The position numbers and the translations under genes are program-made. A model generated the notes under the pieces. It did not search any database. It was not told where the DNA came from and saw only the letters and a list, made by a program, of their open reading frames with translations. Below are positions 53,949 through 64,000 of a stretch of DNA of 64,000 bases, in pieces (within the stretch, counting starts at the first letter, position 1; the number at the start of each line of letters is the position of its first letter). The stretch spans positions 1,178,001 to 1,242,000 of the forward strand of contig CP099422.1 in NCBI GenBank assembly GCA_024114885.1, given 5' to 3'. This stretch comes from Septoria linicola (Eukaryota; Ascomycota; Dothideomycetes; Mycosphaerellales; Mycosphaerellaceae).

Positions 53949-55646
53949 TTACTGCGCTGCTGCGTGCGCGCTGTCCACTTCTGATATCGTGTCGGCACCG
54001 CTGTCGCTGCCAGTCTTCGTCCTTTTTCGTGCAGGTCCTTCTTCGCTTTCGCGTTGTAGCTCCTCTAATCTGCGCTGCAAGTCCGCAGCTCGTGAGTGCG
54101 CTGTAGCTAGTTCCGCAGTCAGGCGTTGCGTTTCGCTTTCGTGTGCCCTGTCTTTCTCCTTCGTTTGGGTTTCGCCCTGCTCTAGCTCCGAGACTCGCCC
54201 TCGGAAGAGATCGTTGATCACTTCGAGTTCACTGACACGGGTCCGTAGGCTCTCGTTTTGGCTCAATAGCTCTTGTACGTTGTGAGATTGGCCTGCGTGT
54301 CCATGTTGTTGTCCGTTCTGCGCCGAAGCCGGACTGGGTTGCCGTAACCCGAATTTTGGCAATGATGGGCTGGCAAAAGTATCAGAGGGTAATGACACGG
54401 TGTCGAAGATGTGCTGTGGTGCAATATTTGGGTTACTGAAGACAAGTCAGCGGCATGTTTACATCCGCCGCAAAATGATACTCACCTATGCTGTTGATTT
54501 AGACCTGGTGTCTGACTTCGCGCCATGGAGCTGGGCGAGCCAGCACGAGCTTGTTGGTCGTGAGCATGTCCTGTCATGCCATTGCCCATGGGCAGGCCGT
54601 GCTGGTGGCCTGTTTGCACACCATGTTGCAGGTGCCCGAGATCCGGATGTGCGGCAGGATAGCCATTGGCCATGTGCGACATGCCATTCTCTCCTCCATG
54701 ACTGTCTCGCTTCTTCTGCTGTGAAGCCTTGACGCGATTCCGACTCTTGATTACATCCGTCTTCAAGCTGATAGGTCGAGGGCGTCCGTGCAGCTTAAGG
54801 AAAAGACCGCAGGCATTGCACAGCACCGATCCGGACTCATCGCGGCGCCAAAGAGGAGTGGTCGACGTCTGGCAGTTGGCGCATATAGGCGGCTGTATCC
54901 ATCGACACGTCAGTCAATATGATCTTTCTGCTGTGTTGTTGGTGATTTGAGTTTTGGTCGTGCAAGACAATTTGCGGAGTATCGATAGGCGATAAGGACG
55001 GTGCAACAAATTCAGCCATGTTACAGCGACGCCGAGAAAGTCGAGGAAATGCAGTTTCTGCTTACCGCTGTGCCGTTTTGATTGCCGTAGCCTGCAGTGG
55101 CAGCAGGCGCACTCTGGCTCATGGCCGCGATGCTGTTGGGCGTGGAAGAGCGAGTGCTGCAAGCAAATGAACGTCAGTCCTGGTGCTGCGGCAAGCAGAG
55201 ATAACGCATGTGGAGAACATCCTGGTCGGGTTTTGGTTTTGGTCAAGCGCCTTCATGCCTGTCTGGCCTGTCCTGCCCGTGAGCTTCACCCAGCTTTCTT
55301 GGCCTTGCGTGACACTGACCAGCTAGTCTGTCGATGCGATGTATATGCAGCTGGATTGCACATACCTGTTTCCACTATACTGCGTGGGATGCACAACTGC
55401 GGCTGGCGCGTTGGCTGCTAGCGAAGCCAATGTTGCAAGCGAGATGTTCGATCCTCCTCCAGCACCACTGAACGATGGCTGCCGTGTTTGGCTCACGGAA
55501 TGTGTAGAGACCGTGGAGCTTGGTCTCGGTATGCTGTAGCCGTCGCTGTGACTATCGTGCTGTGATGCGATGCGAGGAGGGTCTGCAAAGACCGAAGGAC
55601 GTCGCTGAAATGGCTGCGTCGCGCTGGGGACGGCGTATTGGAGCAT
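53949..55646 (-). CDS. areB: AreB-type GATA transcription factor
   Basis: Exons 55646-55366, 55156-55066, 54892-54486 and 54435-53949 (introns of 209, 173 and 50 nt) give 421 aa. One GATA zinc finger spans CANCQTSTTPLWRRDESG to LCNACGLFLKLHGR, with a 17-residue loop, followed by the basic tail RPRPISLKTDVIKSRNRVK. The C-terminus (about residues 300-385) forms a leucine-zipper-like coiled coil (LLSQNESLRTRVSELEVINDLFRGRVSELE). This finger + zipper layout is that of AreB/NreB, the negative-acting nitrogen regulators; some fungal relatives (Asd4) affect sexual development. The second intron contains an ATG-started frame (MAEFVAPSLSP...) out of frame with the finger. AreB genes elsewhere make several isoforms, so alternative 5' exons are plausible. 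Confidence 0.9.
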
Positions 55647-56685
55647 TGGATCTCAATGCTGTGGAGGGAAGTGGAATCGAAGTGGCTCGCTAGCTGTCGG
55701 GATTGGGAAGGTCGTCCAACAAGGCCAATTCGACCAAACACAGCGCGCGGTAGATTTCGACTCGTCGTAGAGAAGTCGCGACTGGGTTCGCGATCGGGTT
55801 GAGATTAGGATTATAACAGATCTGTAAAACACAACAACGATAAAGGCACGCTCGAATCACCAATGACAGCTCATATGCTTTTGCAAGCATGAAAAGAGGG
55901 TTATCTTGATGAACAACAAGAGCATCGAAAGCGAACGAGTATAGGAGAAGCTGTGTCGCACATGCTTTCTCAGATAAGCAGATAACAGTCCGAAACGACT
56001 AAGTTAGGATATTGCGTAGTTAGTGCCCTCTGACGAATCGTATGGCTTGCATTGGCATCTGGCACATTTCCCACCTTCCGAACGACTATTGTCCACTTCC
56101 ACGGTGCCTGCAACGTCTTCTCTGCAGAGACACATGGCACCTGTCCGTACTTGATCATATGTCCGGACGTTCACACGGCGTGTGCTCCGGCATCATTTCT
56201 ACTCACGATCAATCGACCTGTGCACTGTGCTCTGAGAAAGCTAACTAGTGGGGCGGATCTCGTGGGAAACACGCCATCTTCTGCCCTATCATTACCAGCC
56301 CTATGCTCTAGACCTACATACAATGTTCGCTGTGCTCAAGCTCTGAGATATACAGGCAGCACGACTCGTCAATACGGACAGCAATACTCAACTGCCAGCG
56401 AATGGTCAATGACCTCGAATAGGAGTGGTCGTTTGTGCCGGGAGATTAGATTTCTACAACGATCCGGCAGACGCACGGGAGCCTCATCTGTGTGTCCCTG
56501 GCTGACTGTGGCTGAGTGGCTTGAGCTCAATCGTTCGCGTCGTCCCTTGAACCGTAGACTGTCACCTTGTGAACTCTCGTGTACCACTTTGTGTTTAGCA
56601 GATCACTTTCGATATGTGCCTCCTGATCCGATAATACAGTGGAAGTCTTGTAAGCTGCACTTGTATCGACCAGCAGTCAGCAATC
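55647..56685. other. Divergent promoter region areB / LSB6
   Basis: 1.04 kb. A cluster of three GATAA sites lies at 55901-55985. A plus-strand frame (56052-56753) overlaps the start of LSB6 in another frame and has no domain. No RNA gene or repeat was seen. Confidence 0.55.
55901..55985. promoter_or_regulatory. Cluster of three GATAA sites upstream of areB
   Basis: TTATC at 55901-55905 (GATAA on minus), then AGATAAGCAGATAAC at 55972-55986, containing two GATAA cores 8 bp apart. Closely spaced GATAA pairs are the classical binding sites of fungal nitrogen GATA factors. Their location about 255-340 bp upstream of the areB start suggests auto- or cross-regulation, which is inference. Confidence 0.45.
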
Positions 56686-59093
56686 ATGCCAGCAAAACGA
56701 CCTGCTGCATCAGGTTATGCCCGTATTGCGCAGGCAGAAGAGGAAGAGGATGATCAGGCATATTCCGACACCGAGGATCCTTTCGTCGACCCGGCAGTGA
56801 TATCTTCACCAGGAGCACAGTACGCACCCATACAACCTGGCCGACATGGCTCCATGCGAATGCCACATGGCTCGGGCCTGGCCAGACCTGGAAGGAGAAG
56901 GGCCAACAGTGGAGTCGACCTCAAAGCAATTAACGCCCGATTAGAACGATGGGCCGACGAAATAAAAGATCGTTTCAAAAGGCGACGAGTCAAGGGAAAG
57001 AGTGCCGAAGAGGAACACCTGGAGATTCACCACTCGGTCTTTCATGCTCCCGAATGGATACGCCCAGCGACGAAAGAATCGTTGGAGAATGACTATGTCG
57101 ATGGCGAGCGATTATCAAAGCTGGAATTCGACGATATGGTGGAATCAGTTCGAACCGCAATTGAGCTGGGCTTACATCCCAAACTCATTGCGCAAGGTAG
57201 CAGTGGCTCGTACTTTGCACGAAACAGTGGAGGCAAGACGGTTGGTGTATTCAAACCCAAGGACGAGGAGCCGTATGCCAGCAAAAACCCCAAGTGGACG
57301 TAAGTGTCCTTGTACATCTCCTTGCACAGCCAGTGTTATCAGCAAAGCAGATGATCTGCGGACAGCTCAATGATATGCTAACATCTTTTAGGAAATGGAT
57401 ACATCGCAATTTGTTCCCCTTCGCGTTCGGACGCGCCATGCTGATTCCCAACCTGAGCTACGTGTCGGAAGCCGCTGCTTACGTGCTGGACTGCCAGCTG
57501 CGGACGAACCTCGTGCCATACACCGATGTCGTTGGTCTGAGTAGTAAGAGCTTCCATTACGATTGGATGGACAGGAGAGCATACTACAGGAAGGGCAGGC
57601 AGTTTCCAGAAAAGTTGGGCTCATTCCAAGTATTCTTGAAAGGCTTCAAGGGAGCAACAGAGTTCTTCCAAGAGCATCCGTGGCCCGACCTGAATAATAC
57701 GAGCTTCCGAGACGCACCAGCACAGAAGAAGCGGCGGAAGCGATGGGATGAATCGTGTCGACCGAGCAGTAGGACAAACAGCAGGCCTGCCACTGCCACG
57801 ACGGAAGGATACAACACAGATGACGAAGAAGATGATGCAGCGAGCGGACCTCAAAGCAGGGAGTTCTGGAACGAAGAGCTGCAGCAAAGTTTTCGAGAAG
57901 AGCTTGAGAAGCTTGTAATATTGGACTACGTGATGCGAAACACAGACAGAGGATCGGATAATTGGATGATACGAATAGATCGGGACTCGAACAAGGCGAC
58001 GATAGTCAAGGAGCCGCCAAAACCGAACGGAGAAGTGGACAGCGATGGCTACCCGCGACGAAACGAGAACATGAACGCGTCTCGATCACCGAGCAAAGCA
58101 CGAGAAGTGGCTATTCCGAGAATAGGTGCGATCGACAACTCACTCTCATGGCCGTGGAAACATCCTGATGCATGGCGGAGCTATCCATTTGGCTGGCTAT
58201 TCCTGCCCGTTGGCCTTATTGGGAGGCCGTTCTCGGAGAATACTAAAAAGCATTTCTTACCTCTTCTTACTTCCAAGGACTGGTGGAGCGAGACACAAGT
58301 CAAGCTACGGCAATGCTTCGAAATAGATGTCGACTTCCAGGAGAAGATGTTCGCCCGGCAGATGGCAGTCATGAAAGGTCAGGCTTGGAACGTGGTCGAG
58401 ACGCTGAAGACACCCGATCACGGTCCACTTGAGCTCACAAGAAGGAATCGTGTACATGTTTGGGATGATCTTGTCGACATTCCAGTGGCCGTCCCTCTAC
58501 CTAGAGCCAGCGAAGAGATGAGAATGAGAGCCGCAGCCGCAAATGCCGAAGAGCACAAACGCCGCGCTGTAGCTGCTGGCACACCTGCCATCGACATCGC
58601 CGAGGACGACGAGATGGACATTTCATCCGCACATCCTTCTGCCTCAGCAATCAACAGCAAGCTGCTCGATCACCTGGGCACGTCGCTTCCGAGCGAAGCC
58701 ATCCACGTCCCAAATCGCTTCAACATATCCCGCCAAAATTCCTCGCAGGACGTGAATGATGCACAGCAGACGCAAGACTTGGCTGCGAAAGAGGTGAGGA
58801 TATCGCCAGCTGCTCTGGAATCACCAAATGCACAAAGACCAAGTGCCTTCAGATCAAGAACAGGAGATCATCGACATCGAGTCTCGCTCGATGTGCCCCG
58901 TACACAATGGATGTCATCGCCGAATCAATCGAGATCAAGACGGTTCTCGCTCAACTTCTCAAGAAGAAACAGTGAGGACGATGGAGACCTTGGATATGCC
59001 GCAACATCAGAGCGCGAGGGCGCCACGAGAAAGGTCATCGTGGAAAGACTAGAAATGGTGAAGAGCCGTGCACCCGTGTTCAAGTGGTGCTAG
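56686..59093 (+). CDS. LSB6: Type II phosphatidylinositol 4-kinase
   Basis: Exons 56686-57299 and 57392-59093 (intron of 92 nt) give 771 aa. The acidic N-terminus (about 1-75) is followed by the type II PI4K catalytic region: IAQGSSGSYFARN as glycine loop and VFKPKDEEPYA with the ATP-binding lysine (near residue 190), then KWIHRNLFPFAFGRAMLIPN across the join, LVPYTDVVGLSSKSFHYDW, and VMRNTDRGSDNWMIRID with the catalytic Asp. IGAIDNSLSWPWKHPD carries the metal-binding Asp. It makes PI4P on vacuolar, endosomal and plasma membranes. The Ser/Arg-rich C-terminal ~200 residues are disordered, and the protein ends in Cys (FKWC). It is convergent with the TTC27-like gene, with only 69 bp between the stops. 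Confidence 0.94.
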
Positions 59094-59162
59094 AGCACAC
59101 ATCATACCATGCACACGTGCAAAATCTTAGACTACGCTAAACAGCAATCTATGCACTCACTT

Positions 59163-62039
59163 CTACCCACGCAACTGCTCAACAACCTCCTTCAACCTCT
59201 CCCACCCCTCCGACCCCTCCCAACTTTCCTTGCCTCTCCCCATAATCCCCCTCACCGCACTCCTCGCCTTGAACTTCCAATCCTTCATCACCACCTCTCC
59301 CGACCCCGCCGCCATCCCCTCCGTCCTCTCCTTCGGCCCCAAACTCTCATACGCATCACAAAGTCTTACCGTCGCTTCCACCACACCATTCCACTGTGCT
59401 TCTTTCCCATTGCTCTCCCAACCAGGCTGATTCACTACACACCGCCACGCTTTCTCTTCCGCGTCTAGCGCTGTAGAAGGTTTGTCCCTCCACAGCGCGA
59501 GCTTCGCAACGAGTTGCCATAATGCCGCCGAGCCCGTGATTAGAGGCACGACAGCTTCATCGATGAATTTCACCGTCATGCGTGCTACGCCGGGTTTATT
59601 CGCGTTGTAGGTTTCATTCGAGGAGATGATGTGGTTGACGAGGCTGGACAGGATCTGCACATCGATGCATTTCTCGCCGTCGGTGGGGCCACGGAGGGCG
59701 ATGATTTGGCGTTGCGCGGAGAGGATGTCTTGGTAGGAAGGTGGGCGGAGGGAGGCGGAGACGATGAGGACGTTTTCCCAGATGCGGTGGGATTCGTGTT
59801 TGAGGGATGCGGCGCGTTTGAGGGCTTTGAGGGCGTCGAGGCGGATTTGTTGGCGCTTTTCGGAGGGGCTGGGAGTGCTTGCTTGTTGGGTGGGGATGGT
59901 GTCGTCTTCGTCGTCTAGTCTGGCAGGTCCAGAGTCTGCTGTTGATGATGTACTTGGCTCCTGTGCATCAGAGTTGTCCTCGTCTGTTCGTAGCAGAGCA
60001 GCGGCAAGATTGCTCCAAGCCTCTGCGTCTGTCTCGTCCAGCTGTACACATCGAGAGAACGCTTCTACTGCTCGCTTGAACTGTGCTAGTTCTAGAAGAG
60101 CACAGCCTAGAGCAAACCAGGACTGATGATTGAGCTGGTTGACCTTCAAACTCTTGCTATAAGCCTCCGCCGCGCGTACCATGTCTTTCGCCGCAAGAAA
60201 GTGACGTCCGATAGATCGTTGTGCACGAGCATATCGCTCATTCGACACCTGCCAGGCTTTCTCGTACATTTCGAGATCGTGATCGATGTCGCCAAGAATA
60301 CAGTACAGCCGTGGGGCATCGAGCGGTGCGGGTTCTCGAGCAGGACCGAGCCATTCTTCATCATCGCCGACATCGAGCTCAGACTTGTCTGGTGCCCCTC
60401 CTGTGGCATGGTACAGTTGACGTCGCACGATTCGCTTTGCTTTGTCTTCACGTTCTGTAGCAGCCCAGCACAACGCGGCTTCAGCCCACATCTCGAGACG
60501 CTCGTAGATCTCCAATGCAGAGCGCAGACCTCCTAGCTGCACCCATCGAGCAGCGAGCTCAGCTTCAAGCTCCCACCTGGTAGGCGTAGCGAGCTGGAAG
60601 ATGCAACGCAGTCGTTCTGTGACAGGAGCGCTTTCTGACTCCTTGGCTTTAGGTAAGAAGGTGGAAGTCGTTGTGGCCTTGTCGGAGTTCTCTTTGCTTG
60701 AAGAGTTTTCGGCCGTGGTCTCCGCGATGACTTGATCGACAAGAGCCTGCAACTGCAGCAGACCGCGCTCGATTGTTCTTGATCGGTAGCCTTCTATTCT
60801 GCTTCGCACTAGGAGTGCCTGTGTGTAGATCTGCCAATTTGAACTTCCACCGTCAAGCACACGAGTCGCGTAAGGCAGCGTCTCTTCTCGTGTGAGACCA
60901 TTTTGCGGTGATGTATTAGTGATCGAAGATGCAAGCAGCAGCAGAATCGTGGAGTCAATCTGCTGCAGCTTTGGCTGCTCTCCAGGATCTAGTGCTTGCA
61001 AAGCTGCAGGAAGGGCTTCTAGATTCTGCATCTCTGTGAGAGACAGATCGCTGGGCTTGTCTTTCGTGAACGATATGCTTTCGAGCAGGGTGTCATCGTT
61101 CAGATCCAGATTCTCTGGCTTGGTCTGTTGTGCTTCCCTATGCGTGCCACTTCCTGAGACATCTTCGATCGTCTCGCCCTCAGTCGCACTCTTCGCGAGC
61201 ACAACCAGCTGACTGACGTCCTTCTGCTGATACTTGGTCCGCTTTCCAAGCATGCCCACAAGAGCAAATTGGAAATGATTTTTCGTCTTGGCCTTTTCCA
61301 GATCCTCTCGCGCGAACTTGTCAAGCCCGTGCTGGATGTGAATACTCGATCGCTCGAGCAAGAATTCAACATACAGACCAGTATCTTTCGAAACTGCAAA
61401 GTCATCCTCAAGAAGCCCAAGGTCGTCATAGATGACTTCTTGCAACGTCGCCGAGACTTCTGACAAAAGTCGCTGATGGAAGAAAGCACTTCTCAACTTT
61501 GCCCATCTCGCAGCCTTGATGTTCTTCAAGATAGCCGGGTTCGTGAATATAGCATCTGCTAAACACAACAGCTCGATGTTCGGGGTGAGCTTATAAGCTG
61601 CAATTCCATCCATCGTAAGTCCAGCCAGCAGCTTTTGCCTCACTGCGTGAACATGATGCTTGTCTGAGGAAACATTTGACGGCAGAATGGCTTGCGCCAC
61701 ATCGAATGTCAGAGGTGGTCCAGTGACATTCGATTGGACGAAAGTCAACAGAGCAGCATATCCAATGCAGAAAACAATCGCTTGCAGTTCTGCTCTTGAT
61801 CGGTCGGCCAGGTATACTCCAAGACGATCGAAGAGGAAGTCGTTCCAAGCCGAAAAGTTGCTAAAGTTCACGGACTGTAGCTTATCGTTGTTTCCATGAC
61901 CGAGCAGTATTCGAGCTTCTGGACTCCGCAAAATGCCTTCGTAGTCGCCATCTTCAAGCTTTTGGAGGTAAGACTGCACTTCAGTGGCGATTTCTTGTGG
62001 AAGGCTAGTCCGTAGATATGTCAGGAGAGCGTCGGCCAT
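59163..62039 (-). CDS. EMW1: TTC27/Emw1 TPR protein
   Basis: 958 aa, single exon. The N-terminal two thirds is helical without clear repeats. From about residue 500 the TTC27 core appears: ATPTRWELEAELAARWVQLGGLRSALEIYERLEMWAEAALCW, then TPR repeats at about 590-690 (YEKAWQVSNERYARAQRSIGRHFL, SWFALGCALLELAQFKRAVEAFSRCVQLDETDAEAWSNLAAALL). An acidic Ser-rich insert (EDNSDAQEPSTSSTAD) and a second TPR group follow. Yeast Emw1 is essential for cell wall maintenance; animal TTC27 is linked to assembly of large complexes. Start MADALLTYLRTSLPQEI at 62039. Confidence 0.9.
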   Translation of the reverse strand: MADALLTYLRTSLPQEIATEVQSYLQKLEDGDYEGILRSPEARILLGHGNNDKLQSVNFSNFSAWNDFLFDRLGVYLADRSRAELQAIVFCIGYAALLTFVQSNVTGPPLTFDVAQAILPSNVSSDKHHVHAVRQKLLAGLTMDGIAAYKLTPNIELLCLADAIFTNPAILKNIKAARWAKLRSAFFHQRLLSEVSATLQEVIYDDLGLLEDDFAVSKDTGLYVEFLLERSSIHIQHGLDKFAREDLEKAKTKNHFQFALVGMLGKRTKYQQKDVSQLVVLAKSATEGETIEDVSGSGTHREAQQTKPENLDLNDDTLLESISFTKDKPSDLSLTEMQNLEALPAALQALDPGEQPKLQQIDSTILLLLASSITNTSPQNGLTREETLPYATRVLDGGSSNWQIYTQALLVRSRIEGYRSRTIERGLLQLQALVDQVIAETTAENSSSKENSDKATTTSTFLPKAKESESAPVTERLRCIFQLATPTRWELEAELAARWVQLGGLRSALEIYERLEMWAEAALCWAATEREDKAKRIVRRQLYHATGGAPDKSELDVGDDEEWLGPAREPAPLDAPRLYCILGDIDHDLEMYEKAWQVSNERYARAQRSIGRHFLAAKDMVRAAEAYSKSLKVNQLNHQSWFALGCALLELAQFKRAVEAFSRCVQLDETDAEAWSNLAAALLRTDEDNSDAQEPSTSSTADSGPARLDDEDDTIPTQQASTPSPSEKRQQIRLDALKALKRAASLKHESHRIWENVLIVSASLRPPSYQDILSAQRQIIALRGPTDGEKCIDVQILSSLVNHIISSNETYNANKPGVARMTVKFIDEAVVPLITGSAALWQLVAKLALWRDKPSTALDAEEKAWRCVVNQPGWESNGKEAQWNGVVEATVRLCDAYESLGPKERTEGMAAGSGEVVMKDWKFKARSAVRGIMGRGKESWEGSEGWERLKEVVEQLRG

Positions 62040-62625
62040 GTTGGAGCTCTTGATGAGTTACCGTTAATGCTTCTTGAACATGAGTCGCTTCCCTCATAAT
62101 TCTTCTCAGGTACCCCACTTTTGTTATTGCCTAAGGCTTCACTTTTGGATGTTTCGGGTCATACATCTCTCTCGCGGTGGCCCTTCGAGGTTACTTATTC
62201 CACATAGAGGCACAGAGGAAGAATAATGGCACACATCGTAGTCATTTCATTATATTAACACTGCCGCCCGACAGCACGTCTAACAACGCCAGCGAGCAGC
62301 CTATTCCTGTTGTTCGTGAACCAAGAGAGTGACACAGCCCGCTGTAACAAAGCTACTTGTCCCGTCTTTGCTTTTCCAACCAAGCCAGTTGCTTCGTTCG
62401 AACTGACACGCACCCACAGCATATCATCCTACATTGAGCGGCTTTGATGCAGATATCGAACTCCGTGAACTCCCAGCACCAGTCAAAAGCTGATGGCTTT
62501 GTCGGACCCACCCTGCGCCTGATCTTTTTCCCCTTGCTGCTAGCATATCTGCGGAACTATGGCACTACACTTCATCAGAAGTCAGTATGGTCTCAAATGT
62601 CTCAACTGGATCTCTGTGCGGAGGT
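62040..62625. other. Intergenic: EMW1 promoter, chitin synthase 3' flank
   Basis: 586 bp between two minus-strand genes. It holds the EMW1 promoter and the chitin synthase terminator. Only short frames; nothing else was seen. Confidence 0.6.
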
Positions 62626-64000
62626 TCACTCACTGTTCGCAAGCTCAACGTCGATCTGCTGGTCAAGGAAGGCCCTCTTGTCGCCGACCAGTTGACATTG
62701 AAGCTTCTGCTCAGCCAAGGCTTTCAGTTGCTTTTTTGTGACACTATCCATGTCAACTTCACTTAAACATTCGCGAACAGCCATGACGATGGCGTCGTTT
62801 GTCGGGCCTTGCGTCTGGAAACCGTGCAGCGATTGAGGGTTGGTGCTGCCAGGACGGCTTCCATATTGGTATCCACCGCCCAATGGTGAGCGCGCTCGTT
62901 GTTGGTAGAGTGGTGGTGATTGCATTCCGCCCATCAGGTTGTCAGTAGACTGGTGCTGCGGACTGTATTGTGGTCGGTAGTTATCGCTCATACCACCCAT
63001 AGACATCAGGCGCTGCTGCGACTCCTGGGGTACAGGCTGGTCGTGGTAGCGGCCAGTCATCTGCGAGAAGGTGGACTGTCTTCCAAGAGGACCGTTGTAT
63101 GGCCCAGGTGACTGCGGGGGTCTGAAGGACTGGTTGTGGTGTGGGAAACCAGCGAGGATAGTCGAAGCAGGCTTGACGCTGGAGTAGACGGATCGCATAT
63201 CATCCATCTCGTAACCTCCCGAATCGTACATGTTCATGTCCTTCTCTTCCACCATGCGACGGCCCGGCAGGCTGTTGGCAGTTGCGTAGTCGTCCCAGCG
63301 CTGGAGCGGAATGCTGCGAGGATCGAAACCTTCATCATCAACAGCAATGAGTCTCTTGTCACCCTTTTCGCCGACGACGACACGAGTGTTACCCCACGAG
63401 AAGTCATCCTGCTTCCAGAAAGAGTACACTGGGAGTACGAACGACCAGATAGGGTAAGCCATGATGTAGATAATCATCCATCCGATGTGCTGCCACTGTC
63501 TCTTGACCAAGAAGATGATTGCTTGCAGACCATACACAGCCGCAAGCATAATAATCGAGATCAGAGGGAATTGTCCAGTGCCGGAGGCAACCGTGTAGAC
63601 GAGATAGACCAGGTAAGCACAAGTAGCTGGCAGGATGACGGTACCGAAGAGATCGATGAACACGACGAACCTCATGCTGAAACAGCAGAAGCCACACAGG
63701 TCAACCTGCATCATCTCAGCCAGATTGTGAATAGTCGAGTTGATCCAGCGACGACGCTGGGAAAGGAGCACACTCCATTGAGACGGAGCCTCAGTGAGCG
63801 CGTAAGCGTCCGGCAAGAACTTGTACGACATGGATGGGAAGTGCTTGCACATGATGGTCGTCAAGTAACGATCCTCTCCGAGTGATAGCAAGTTCTTCTT
63901 GTGCAGAGTGTCGATGTTGTTGTCTGCGTACTCTGCAATGATCTTGTCTGCGATGATGAGAGGTCGTCCTTTGTCGGATGTACGTAACCGGTACATGCAG
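62626..64000 (-). CDS. Class IV chitin synthase, C-terminal part (partial)
   Basis: 458 codons, open at the right window edge; the frame continues past the ATG at 63996 with a Cys codon, matching the family's GCMYR. Seen in order: LGEDRYLTT, the QRRRW signature in SQRRRWINSTIHNLAEMMQV, several transmembrane helices (FVVFIDLFGTVILPATCAYLV; FPLISIIMLAAVYGLQAIIF; IGWMIIYIMAYPIWSFVLPVYSF), and FSWGNTRVVVGEKG. A Pro/Gln/Gly-rich cytosolic tail and a terminal DEK_C-like segment (VTKKQLKALAEQKLQ) complete it. Together these mark the class IV (yeast Chs3 / Aspergillus ChsD-type) group, which polymerises GlcNAc from UDP-GlcNAc into wall chitin. The N-terminal half with the DxD catalytic core lies outside the window. 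Confidence 0.92.
   Translation of the reverse strand, partial: CMYRLRTSDKGRPLIIADKIIAEYADNNIDTLHKKNLLSLGEDRYLTTIMCKHFPSMSYKFLPDAYALTEAPSQWSVLLSQRRRWINSTIHNLAEMMQVDLCGFCCFSMRFVVFIDLFGTVILPATCAYLVYLVYTVASGTGQFPLISIIMLAAVYGLQAIIFLVKRQWQHIGWMIIYIMAYPIWSFVLPVYSFWKQDDFSWGNTRVVVGEKGDKRLIAVDDEGFDPRSIPLQRWDDYATANSLPGRRMVEEKDMNMYDSGGYEMDDMRSVYSSVKPASTILAGFPHHNQSFRPPQSPGPYNGPLGRQSTFSQMTGRYHDQPVPQESQQRLMSMGGMSDNYRPQYSPQHQSTDNLMGGMQSPPLYQQRARSPLGGGYQYGSRPGSTNPQSLHGFQTQGPTNDAIVMAVRECLSEVDMDSVTKKQLKALAEQKLQCQLVGDKRAFLDQQIDVELANSE

Noticed and set aside
56052..56753. 233-codon plus-strand frame upstream of LSB6
   Set aside because: It overlaps the first 68 bases of LSB6 in another frame, has a Cys/Ser/Arg-rich composition and no domain. 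Probably chance in the shared promoter region.
1..64000. CRISPR arrays, bacterial operons, ribosome binding sites, rRNA operon, viral or transposase genes
   Set aside because: The window is intron-containing fungal nuclear DNA. No regularly spaced repeats, no rRNA motifs and no reverse transcriptase or transposase signatures were seen in any frame.

Overview
The window is nuclear DNA from a filamentous ascomycete (Pezizomycotina), probably a Dothideomycete. The evidence is direct for a fungus: short GT-AG introns (mostly 47-98 nt), a class IV chitin synthase, an FlbD-type MYB regulator, an AreB-type GATA factor and Ydj1/Xdj1-, MTC6-, FMP27- and LSB6-type proteins. The class-level placement is inference. 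There are no rRNA genes, no intact tRNA gene, no CRISPR array and no recognisable transposase.

Region by region. 0-8.7 kb: the 5' end of an FMP27/BLTP2 bridge-like lipid transfer protein (cut by the window start), a four-exon GH31 alpha-glucosidase, a three-exon MTC6 membrane protein and the MYB regulator flbD, all on the minus strand. 8.7-13.2 kb: 4.5 kb upstream of flbD without a convincing gene. 13.2-21.5 kb: a 1655-residue O-GlcNAc-transferase-like protein (TPR + GT41) and an FAD monooxygenase. 22.5-26.6 kb: RPL12 and a SulP sulfate permease, divergently transcribed. 26.7-34 kb: a secreted PEBP-like protein, a RING-H2 E3 ligase, a sparse stretch, and a secreted M43 metalloprotease whose last exon is out of frame. 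34-37.4 kb: a diverged tandem duplication and a fungal-specific transcription factor without a recognisable zinc cluster.

37.9-46.3 kb: five adjacent genes for mitochondrial biogenesis: an Xdj1-type DnaJ, mitochondrial glutamyl-tRNA synthetase, ribosomal proteins uL4m and mL38, and mitochondrial IF3. They are arranged as alternating divergent and convergent pairs, with mL38 carrying a probable GC-AG intron. Just upstream of IF3 lies a perfect 57-bp inverted repeat with a 27-bp spacer. 47-56 kb: an MMS1/CPSF-A (DDB1-like) protein, a Gyp8/TBC1D20 Rab GAP and areB. 56.7-64 kb: type II PI 4-kinase LSB6, the TTC27/Emw1 TPR protein and the C-terminal part of a class IV chitin synthase (cut by the window end).

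Most genes are conserved housekeeping genes. The unusual content lies between them: the 57-bp palindrome, two old tandem duplications, a tRNA-like relic, the disrupted metalloprotease end and the clustering of mitochondrial translation genes. Intron boundaries were placed by eye, using splice consensus, frame continuity and family similarity. They give in-frame models for all spliced genes except the last exon of the metalloprotease.
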